DNA from: Azospirillum melinis
GTDB lineage: Bacteria > Pseudomonadota > Alphaproteobacteria > Azospirillales > Azospirillaceae
Direction of reading: 5' to 3'
Assembly (NCBI RefSeq): GCF_013340935.1
Contig: NZ_WHOS01000036.1
Span: 1 to 64,000, forward strand
Length of the DNA: 64,000 nucleotides
Translations under genes and position numbers: made by a program
Notes under the pieces: generated by a model
Told to the model about the DNA's origin: nothing
The model's input: only the letters and a program-made list of their open reading frames with translations
Databases searched by the model: none
Part shown: one piece after another, positions 58,170 through 64,000 of the stretch
Position numbering within the stretch: the stretch's first letter is position 1
Layout: each line of letters opens with the position of its first letter

Positions 58170-60689
58170 TCACGGCTGATGCAGGAACGCCTTCCACTGC
58201 TGGAGGAAGCGGGCGCGCTTCAGATGGTCCATGAAGACCAGCAGGGCGGGGCCGAGCCCGATCCGTTGCGTCGGGCCACGCATCTCCTCCTGCAAGTGGG
58301 TCGCGGACATCGGGCCGCCGACCGTCGGCTGGATCGAGTAGAAGGCGGTGCTGCCGGCGACCACCGACTGCCCGCGTTCCGACAGCAGGTAATCGATGAA
58401 ACGCCCGGCCAGCTCCGGCGCGCTCGCCCGCTGCGGGATGAGGGCGACGCGCGTCATGACCAGCGTGTAGTCGGACGGCAGGACGATCCCGATGTGGGCG
58501 CCGTGGATCTGCCGCTCCCGCGCGTAGGAGCCCAGCAGATTGTAGCCGATGTAGGTCTCGCCGCGCTCGATTGCGTCGACCATGTCCGACGTGCAGCACA
58601 TCTGCCTGGCCTGATTCTCGCCGAGCGCGTCGGCAAGCTGCCAGAACTGGCTGGTCAGGACGGAGTCCTGCGTCGCGAACAGATAGCCGATGCCGCTTTC
58701 CTCGACATTGTAAGTCACCACCCTGCCGCGGTAGCGCTCCTTGCGGTCGCGCAGCAGATGGATCAGATCCTCGCGGGAGTGCGGCACGTCCTCCGCCGGA
58801 ACCAGATCGCGGTTGTAGACGATGGCTGCCGGCTCCTGGGTGAAGCCGAAGGCGGCGCTGCGCCAGTTCGCCCAGTCCGGAAGCGCCTGCGTCGCCGGGG
58901 AGCTGTAGCGGCGCGCGTGCCCGTCATTGACCAGCTTCACCTGCAGGCCGGAGGCGGAGCTGATGACAAGGTCAGGCACGTCGCCGGCGGCCCGCTTGAC
59001 AACGGAATCGTACAGCTCGCCGGTGTTCATTTCCCGGAACTCGATGGTGACCGCCGGGTTCTCCCGCTGGAAATCCCGGATCAGCGGCTCGATCGCCGGG
59101 CGGTCGGTCGCCGCGTCGATGCGCAGGCGCTCCGTGCCTCCTGCGGGTGCGGGGCCTGCGGGTGCGGGATAAAGGACCGGCTCCAGCGCCCGGGCCGGGC
59201 CGGCGACGGTCATCGGCAATGCCGCCGCCAGCAGCAGGATCAGGGGAAGCAGGCGCCGCCCGGCCGGGACGCCATTCGCGGTTCCCTCGCCGGGCTGGGC
59301 GGGAGCCGGGAATTCCAGCCGGACGATCAGCCCGCCGCCGGGGCGGTCGAGCAGCGACAGGGCCGCATGATGGGCCTCTGTCACCGCGGCGGCGATGGAA
59401 AGGCCGAGGCCGCTGCCGGCGATCCCCTTGGACTGCCGTCCGCGGTTGAAGCGCTCGAACACCTTGGATTTCTCCCCGTCCGGAATGCCGGGGCCGCGGT
59501 CGGCGATCTCCACCAGCGGTCCGTAATCGCCGGTTCCCGGCCGCACGAGCACCTCGACGGGGTTGGCACCGCCGTATTTGACCGCATTGTCGAGCAGGTT
59601 GGTCAGGGCTTCCCGCAGGGTCACGGGGTCGCCGTGCAGCAGCGCGTCCCCCTCGGCCGGCTCGCGCGCCAGGGCGATGGGGGGGGCGTCGGGCCGGCCG
59701 GCCATCTGCTGGACGATCTGCCGGAGCAGCGCGTCGAGGTCCACCACCTGGGGCTGGACCGCCTCGGCGCGATGGACAACGGTCGCATGGTTCAGCAGCT
59801 GGGTGGTCAGCTCGCTCGCCTCGACGGCGTTGCGGTGGATGCGCTCGACGCGGTTCCGCAGCCGCTCGACATCCGCCTCGCGCCGCGCCAGTTCGGCCTG
59901 CGACCGCAGCGCCGCCAGGGGGGTGCGGATCTGATGCGCCGCGTCGGCCAGGAAGGACTGGGTGGAATCCAGGTTGGCCTTGAAGCGGATCATCAGCTGG
60001 TTGATCGCAGCCAGCAGCTGCCCGACCTCGGTCGGCACCGGGGCGTCGATCGGCGAGAAGTCCTGCGGAGGCCGGGCGCGGATCAGCAACTCAAGGAAGC
60101 CCAGGGGCGCCAGCGCCTGACGGACGCCGAACCAGAGCAGAAGGGCGCCGACGACCACGGCGAAGGCGATGGGGGCGAAGGAGTTGGCGACCAGACGGGA
60201 GGCCAGCAGGTCGCGCGCCTCGCGGGTCTGGGCGACCACCACCGTCACCCATCCCGACCGCGCCACGCCGCTGATGAAACGCCCTGTGACCGCGATCCGC
60301 ACCGGGGCATCGCTGTAGACGGCGTTCTGGAACACCGGCGTGTCGTCATGCACCGTGGCCCCGGGAAGATCCTCGTAGCCGGTGACGAGAACGCCGCCGG
60401 GCGCCATCACCTTGTAGAAGACGCGGTCGTGCCGGGCCGTGCCCAGAACGCTGAGCGAGGAATAGGGAAGATCGACCGTGATGGCGCCGTTCTCCACCCG
60501 CACGGCGTCGGCGATGGACAGGGCGGAGGCCGACAGGAGCTGGTCATAGGCGCTGTCGGCCGCCTCGCGCGCGTAAGTGCGGACGAACAGGAACAGGATC
60601 AGCGTCACAACGCCGAGAACCACGAACATCCGGGTGAGCAGGCGCCGCCGCAGCGAGCCTCCCGCCACGGCGCGACCCTCATTCGGCAT
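58170..60689 (-). CDS. TctE-like sensor histidine kinase fused to a periplasmic solute-binding protein
   Basis: From the ATG at 60689 the protein has 839 residues. It shows a membrane helix (about 20-37), a periplasmic 2CSK_N-like sensor, a second helix (about 172-190), a HAMP-like part and a histidine kinase (H-box DAAHQIRTPLAAL with His252, N-box LTNLLDNAVKYG, DRGPGIP, GSGLGLSI). After residue 465 a third hydrophobic segment (about 480-497, ending GPARALE) looks like a signal peptide, and the remaining 320 residues are an SBP of the Fe3+/family 1 type (IEFREMNTGELYD, DLVISSASGLQVKLVNDGHA, GFTQEPAAIVYNRDL). The binding domain is thus placed in the periplasm. The start overlaps the response-regulator stop by 11 nt. 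Confidence 0.93.
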   Translation of the reverse strand: MPNEGRAVAGGSLRRRLLTRMFVVLGVVTLILFLFVRTYAREAADSAYDQLLSASALSIADAVRVENGAITVDLPYSSLSVLGTARHDRVFYKVMAPGGVLVTGYEDLPGATVHDDTPVFQNAVYSDAPVRIAVTGRFISGVARSGWVTVVVAQTREARDLLASRLVANSFAPIAFAVVVGALLLWFGVRQALAPLGFLELLIRARPPQDFSPIDAPVPTEVGQLLAAINQLMIRFKANLDSTQSFLADAAHQIRTPLAALRSQAELARREADVERLRNRVERIHRNAVEASELTTQLLNHATVVHRAEAVQPQVVDLDALLRQIVQQMAGRPDAPPIALAREPAEGDALLHGDPVTLREALTNLLDNAVKYGGANPVEVLVRPGTGDYGPLVEIADRGPGIPDGEKSKVFERFNRGRQSKGIAGSGLGLSIAAAVTEAHHAALSLLDRPGGGLIVRLEFPAPAQPGEGTANGVPAGRRLLPLILLLAAALPMTVAGPARALEPVLYPAPAGPAPAGGTERLRIDAATDRPAIEPLIRDFQRENPAVTIEFREMNTGELYDSVVKRAAGDVPDLVISSASGLQVKLVNDGHARRYSSPATQALPDWANWRSAAFGFTQEPAAIVYNRDLVPAEDVPHSREDLIHLLRDRKERYRGRVVTYNVEESGIGYLFATQDSVLTSQFWQLADALGENQARQMCCTSDMVDAIERGETYIGYNLLGSYARERQIHGAHIGIVLPSDYTLVMTRVALIPQRASAPELAGRFIDYLLSERGQSVVAGSTAFYSIQPTVGGPMSATHLQEEMRGPTQRIGLGPALLVFMDHLKRARFLQQWKAFLHQP

Positions 60690-61353
60690 TTTGCTTTTCA
60701 CCCACATAGCCGACGCCGTGGACGGTGCGGATCACCACCGAGGCGCCCTCCAGCTTGCGCCGCAGCCGGGAAACCGACATCTCCACCGCGTTCGGGGTGA
60801 CCGCCTGTTCCAGGTCGAAGAGCTGGTCGATGAGCGCGGTCCTGGTCAGCACGCGCCCCATGTTGCCGAGGAACAGTTCCAGCAGCCTGAACTCCCGCGC
60901 GCTGAGGTCGAGGGGCCGGCCGTCGATGGAGACCGTCCGCCGCGCCGTGTCGAACGCCAGATTGCCGATGACGGTCTCGGACGAGGCCATCCCGTGCGAC
61001 CGGCGCAGCAGGGCGCGACACCGCGCCTCCAGTTCGCGCAGATCGAACGGCTTCACGATGTAATCGTCCGCGCCGAGATCGAGCATGTGGATCTTGGTGT
61101 CGATCTGCGACCGTGCCGTGGTGACCAGCACCGGCGTCCGGTTCCCCCGACGGCGCAGCTGGCCGAGCAGCGCCTGCCCGTCCGGTCCCGGCAGCATCAC
61201 GTCCAGTATGACCAGTTGATAGGTCTCGGTGCGGAGAAGATCCTCGGCCTGATGGCCGTCGGCCGCCCAATCGACGGCATGCCCGAGACCGCGCAGGCTG
61301 TCGACGACCGCGTCGGCCAGGTCCTCGGCATCCTCGATAACCAGTATGCGCAT
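60679..61353 (-). CDS. OmpR/TctD-like response regulator
   Basis: The 224-residue protein has a receiver (VIEDAEDLADAV, phospho-Asp in LVILDVMLPG, Lys in IVKPFDLREL) and a winged helix output (LSAREFRLLELFLGN...VEMSVSRLRRKLE...VHGVGYV). I start it at ATG 61353 (MRILVIEDAED); the longer frame to 61410 adds a non-conserved leader. It is translated just ahead of the kinase-SBP fusion, its probable partner. No target operon is next to it; the leftward neighbour is the convergent SsuABC-like importer. Confidence 0.94.
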   Translation of the reverse strand: MRILVIEDAEDLADAVVDSLRGLGHAVDWAADGHQAEDLLRTETYQLVILDVMLPGPDGQALLGQLRRRGNRTPVLVTTARSQIDTKIHMLDLGADDYIVKPFDLRELEARCRALLRRSHGMASSETVIGNLAFDTARRTVSIDGRPLDLSAREFRLLELFLGNMGRVLTRTALIDQLFDLEQAVTPNAVEMSVSRLRRKLEGASVVIRTVHGVGYVGEKQNAE

Positions 61354-62159
61354 CGATGCTCTCTCACAAACCGGGCGCCGATCATACCGCGCGCGTCCGA
61401 AAGGAGCCATAAAGGACGTCGGTGCAGAACTTGGCGCGTTGACGGATGTTGGCGGGTACCGTCAAGTCCATGGTGGCGGGGCGGCAGAGTTGACGGTGCC
61501 TCTCCAGCCTGCCACTCCGCCCTGTCACCAGCAGGCCGACATACCGTTCAAGCTGACAGAGGTCTCGATTGTCAGGGGATCCGTTCTCTTGTTGCACAAT
61601 GGCGTGCCGGTGATTCTCCGCAGAAGACCGGCTTTTCGGATGCCGCCGGCCGCTGCCTCATCATGCGCATCCGCTCCAAGGGGCGTGGCCTGACAATCGT
61701 GCTGCTCAACGGACACCCGAAACCGGCCTGACCGGCGACGGGAACGGCTCAAACTGAGGGAGCTAGGACGGAAACTTCTGGATGTCCGAGAGGCGTTCCG
61801 AGCGGAATTGTCCGGATCAGAGCCGTCTGACGGCCAGCCGCATATCTGTCCGGGAAACGGGGACCACCCCAGGAGTCAGATGCTTGGACGCTGGCTCTTC
61901 ACCGTCCATCGCCGGCTGCCTCCGATTCACATCGACGCGTCGAGCCTCTCCACCCGGTTCACCCGAGCTTCGCTGACATGCTCAGAACCCTCTCGTGGAA
62001 GCAACAATCTGGCCAGCATAAGCACTGAACAGCGTGTTCGTCCGCATCGCCAGATTCCCGGTTGATAGCGTATATTTTATCGTATATGATCTCGTATATG
62101 GTTTCAGGGGCGCATTCAGCCGCCCTGCGGAGCCGCAAAATCCACAGCGAGGGTTTGAG
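61354..62159. other. Degraded intergenic region of about 800 nt
   Basis: No intact gene is recognisable here. Several short open frames overlap without conserved content. The one readable piece is the carboxypeptidase relic at 61624-61731. The last 150 nt before 62160 (about 62045-62105) are AT-rich with repeated GTATA/CGTATA words, likely the promoter region of the next gene. Confidence 0.6.
61624..61731 (+). pseudogene. C-terminal fragment of a D-Ala-D-Ala carboxypeptidase (peptidase S11)
   Basis: The 35-codon stretch KTGFSDAAGRCLIMR...GRGLTIVLLNG matches the KTG box and the following strand of DacA-type penicillin-binding proteins. No serine or SxN motif precedes it in frame; nearby upstream bases give HNGVPV in another frame, suggesting a frameshifted relic. 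Confidence 0.5.
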
Positions 62160-62660
62160 ATGTATTATTTCGGGTACTGCACGTGGCTGAATCCCCCGGA
62201 ACTGCACCGGTACTTCCCTGAGGCGAAAGTGGTCGCCAAAGGCTACGTCGCGAACCACAAGCTGGAGTTCCACGCGGCAGCCGGCCGCGCGGATCGCGGA
62301 TGGTGCCATCTGTCCAATACCGGCCGGGCTTGGGGCAACAACGCGCTGGGCATCGTCGTCGAGCACCCGGACCATCATTTCGAAGAGGATTATGACGACT
62401 TCGAACGCTGCTTCGTCAGCGTCCGCGGCGACGACGGCAAGGTCTACGACTGCTGGACCTACCGCATGTCGGCGCCGGGTTCGGCGATGCGTCCGCCCAA
62501 CTTCTACTGGAACCATATCCCCGAAGGCATGAAGCACTGGGGCTTCCCGGACGAGTATGTCCGCTCCGTGCTGGCGATGTACGAAGAGGCGGCAGACTGC
62601 CCGCGCGCCGACCGTCCAAACCCGTCCACCGTTCCGGGCCGGTCGGCAGATACGCGCTGA
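62160..62660 (+). CDS. Gamma-glutamylcyclotransferase-like protein
   Basis: The 166-residue protein resembles the gamma-glutamylcyclotransferase/AIG2 fold: MYYFGYCTWL in place of the usual YFAYGSNL, a central acidic turn (HFEEDYDDFERCFV) where the catalytic Glu lies in the family, and the C-terminal MKHWGFPDEYVRSVLAMYEE. The first motif is altered, so the substrate may differ from glutathione-type gamma-glutamyl compounds. GAGGG lies seven bases before the ATG. It is 116 nt upstream of an amino-acid importer, which would fit turnover of gamma-glutamyl compounds or 5-oxoproline formation. Confidence 0.7.
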   Translation: MYYFGYCTWLNPPELHRYFPEAKVVAKGYVANHKLEFHAAAGRADRGWCHLSNTGRAWGNNALGIVVEHPDHHFEEDYDDFERCFVSVRGDDGKVYDCWTYRMSAPGSAMRPPNFYWNHIPEGMKHWGFPDEYVRSVLAMYEEAADCPRADRPNPSTVPGRSADTR

Positions 62661-62776
62661 TAAGACGCGCCCGTCCGCTGAACGGCCGCCGCAGAATGCG
62701 GCCGGGCGGAGGGGCGCCATCGCCGCTGATAAAAGACACAAAAACAAAGAACGACAGGAACAGAGGAGAAACTGCG

Positions 62777-63682
62777 ATGCGTCTGCCCCCTTCGGCCACT
62801 TCCAGTCGGGCCATGCCGGCTTCGATCGCGGCGGTGGCCGCCTGCCTGTTCTCGATGTCGCTGCACGCCCCTGCCCACGCCCAGATCGTCGGCGAGGCCG
62901 CGGCCCTCGTGCCGAAGCCGGTCCGCGATGCCGGCACCCTGCGCGTCGGTTCGCAGCAGACCTTCCCGCCTGTTGAATTCCGCCAGGACGGCAAGGCCGA
63001 GACGACAGGCGTCAGCGTCGATTTGCTGAACGAGGCAGGCAAGCGCCTCGGCCTCACCATCACCTTCGTGCATGGCGAATACGCCGCGCTGATCCCCGGC
63101 CTGGAGGCCGGCCGATTCGATGTCGCTTCGGGCGGCATCAGCGACACCGAAGAGCGCGAGCAGAAGGTCGACTTCGTCAATTATCTGATGTCCGGAGGCA
63201 GCATCCTGGTTCGCGCCGTCGATGCGGACAAGCTCAGGAGCCTCGCGGACTTCTGCGGAAAATCGGTGGCCACCCTGCTGGGCAGCCGCGTCATCATGGC
63301 GGCGGTGGAAAAAGCGTCGGAGACTTGCATCGCCGGCGGCAAGCCGCCGATTGCCGCCAACCAGCTGCCTGCGGCACCCGATGCCCGCATGCAGCTCGAC
63401 CTTGGGCGGGTCGACGGCTATCTCGGCGACTTCCCGGCGCTCGTCTACATGAAGGCTCAGGTGCCGGGCAAATACGCCATCGCCGGCGGCAACCATATCC
63501 TGACCCCATACATCACCTCCTGGGGCTTCCAGAAGAACTCGCCGCTGAAGGACGCCATGCAGAAGGCCGCGCAGAGCATGCTGGCCGACGGCACCTATCG
63601 GACCATCCTGTCCAAGTGGGAGATGGAGGGCGCCGCCCTGCCGGAGATCACCGTCAACCTGCCCGCCAGCAAGAGGAAATGA
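62777..63682 (+). CDS. Amino-acid ABC transporter substrate-binding protein (SBP family 3)
   Basis: The 301-residue protein has an N-terminal signal peptide (ending near PAHAQ) and a family 3 polar amino-acid-binding fold: GTLRVGSQQTFPPVEF, GVSVDLLNEAGKRLGL, LIPGLEAGRFDVASGGISDTEEREQKVDFV and a C-terminal GTYRTILSKWEME. GAGGAGA precedes the ATG. Its stop overlaps the permease start by 4 nt. Confidence 0.93.
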   Translation: MRLPPSATSSRAMPASIAAVAACLFSMSLHAPAHAQIVGEAAALVPKPVRDAGTLRVGSQQTFPPVEFRQDGKAETTGVSVDLLNEAGKRLGLTITFVHGEYAALIPGLEAGRFDVASGGISDTEEREQKVDFVNYLMSGGSILVRAVDADKLRSLADFCGKSVATLLGSRVIMAAVEKASETCIAGGKPPIAANQLPAAPDARMQLDLGRVDGYLGDFPALVYMKAQVPGKYAIAGGNHILTPYITSWGFQKNSPLKDAMQKAAQSMLADGTYRTILSKWEMEGAALPEITVNLPASKRK

Positions 63683-64000
63683 CCGTGGCCGCCAGCTGCG
63701 CAATGGCCGAACCACGGGCCGTCCGCGTCAAGCACCGCCTGCGCTGGGGAGCCTGGCTCCTCAGCGCCATTGTCCTTCTGGTGACGGGCATGCTCCTTGT
63801 CGCGGCGATCCGCGCGAAGATCATGAACCTGGAGGTGTTCCTCACCTACTTCACCAGCGAACAGGTGCTCCTCGGCGCCCGCAACGCCCTCATCCTCGGA
63901 ACCCTGGCGCTGGCGCTGGCCAGCGTGATCGGCCTCGTCGTCGCCCTGATGCGGGTCAGCGGCAACCCCATCCTGGCCGGCCTGTCGGCGACCTACGTCT
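63679..64000 (+). CDS. Amino-acid ABC transporter permease (3' end outside window)
   Basis: The first 107 residues are visible. A hydrophilic N-terminus is followed by a strong membrane helix (WGAWLLSAIVLLVTGMLL), then LTYFTSEQVLLGARNALILGTLALAL, the start typical of HisM/GlnP-type permeases, where the second segment leads into the six-helix core. The ATGA overlap couples it with the binding-protein gene. It continues beyond the right edge. Confidence 0.9.
   Translation, partial: MTVAASCAMAEPRAVRVKHRLRWGAWLLSAIVLLVTGMLLVAAIRAKIMNLEVFLTYFTSEQVLLGARNALILGTLALALASVIGLVVALMRVSGNPILAGLSATYV

Noticed and set aside
1..64000. tRNA, rRNA, CRISPR arrays, prophage or intact insertion sequences.
   Set aside because: None seen by reading; no tRNA-like loops, spaced repeats, capsid/integrase genes or complete transposases were recognised.

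Overview
This window is GC-rich DNA (around two thirds G+C by eye) with dense operons, many ATGA stop/start overlaps, and a broad set of ABC transporters, chemoreceptors and two-component proteins. The gene content (urea/amide uptake with formamidase, purine-permease-like histidine kinase, hydantoinase, SigF/NrsF, bufferin-type genes, several MCPs) fits a free-living or plant-associated alphaproteobacterium of the Azospirillum/Rhodospirillales type. That placement rests on gene content and composition only. I saw no rRNA, tRNA, CRISPR array, phage or intact insertion sequence; a few degraded scars are listed.

Layout. (1) 1-11.3 kb: a nitrogen/peptide catabolic block with two GntR/FCD regulators, a hydantoinase/dihydropyrimidinase, a DUF3830 protein, a complete dipeptide-type ABC importer (binding protein, two permeases, fused double ATPase), a gamma-glutamyltransferase-like enzyme and an alpha/beta hydrolase. 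(2) 11.4-12.9 kb: DUF427 protein, DnaQ-like exonuclease, IS6-type transposase scar. (3) 12.9-20.6 kb, minus strand: a bufferin-type (DUF2282/DUF692/DUF2063/DoxX) metal-binding RiPP operon preceded by a peroxiredoxin and continuing, with a 4-nt overlap, into a chemoreceptor and a GGDEF-EAL protein that share the same sensor domain. (4) 20.8-28.8 kb: redox and stress genes: two LysR regulators, SDR, AhpD/CMD-like protein, second peroxiredoxin, an ECF sigma SigF with its membrane anti-sigma NrsF, a PRC-barrel protein, and a cytochrome b / SoxC-YedY-like molybdoenzyme pair. (5) 28.8-34.7 kb: a plus-strand cell-envelope or glycan-type operon (large membrane protein, trans-sulfuration-like PLP enzyme, DUF2064 glycosyltransferase, GT2, NAD-epimerase). 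(6) 34.8-40.8 kb: GlxA/AraC regulator, PotABCD-type importer and a proline-racemase-family enzyme with an altered active site. (7) 41-55 kb: a short-chain amide/urea regulon (Urt/Fmd-type importer, formamidase FmdA, FmdB) that also encodes a chimera of chemoreceptor and urea/amide-binding protein, divergent from a transporter-histidine kinase-receiver hybrid and a LuxR-type response regulator. (8) 55.3-58.1 kb: an SsuABC/NMT1-like importer. (9) 58.2-61.4 kb: an OmpR-type regulator and a TctE-like kinase fused to a C-terminal periplasmic binding protein. (10) 61.4-64 kb: degraded DNA, then a gamma-glutamylcyclotransferase-like gene and the start of an amino-acid ABC importer.

The main theme is solute uptake modules wired directly into signalling. 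Three proteins within about 18 kb join a transporter or binding protein to an MCP or histidine kinase. The most unusual is the 805-residue MCP-binding-protein chimera at 42642-45059, whose binding domain appears to have lost its export signal and so probably reads cytoplasmic amide or urea. The second striking system is the bufferin operon coupled to taxis and c-di-GMP proteins, about 6 kb from a SigF/NrsF pair of the type known to control such genes in Caulobacter.
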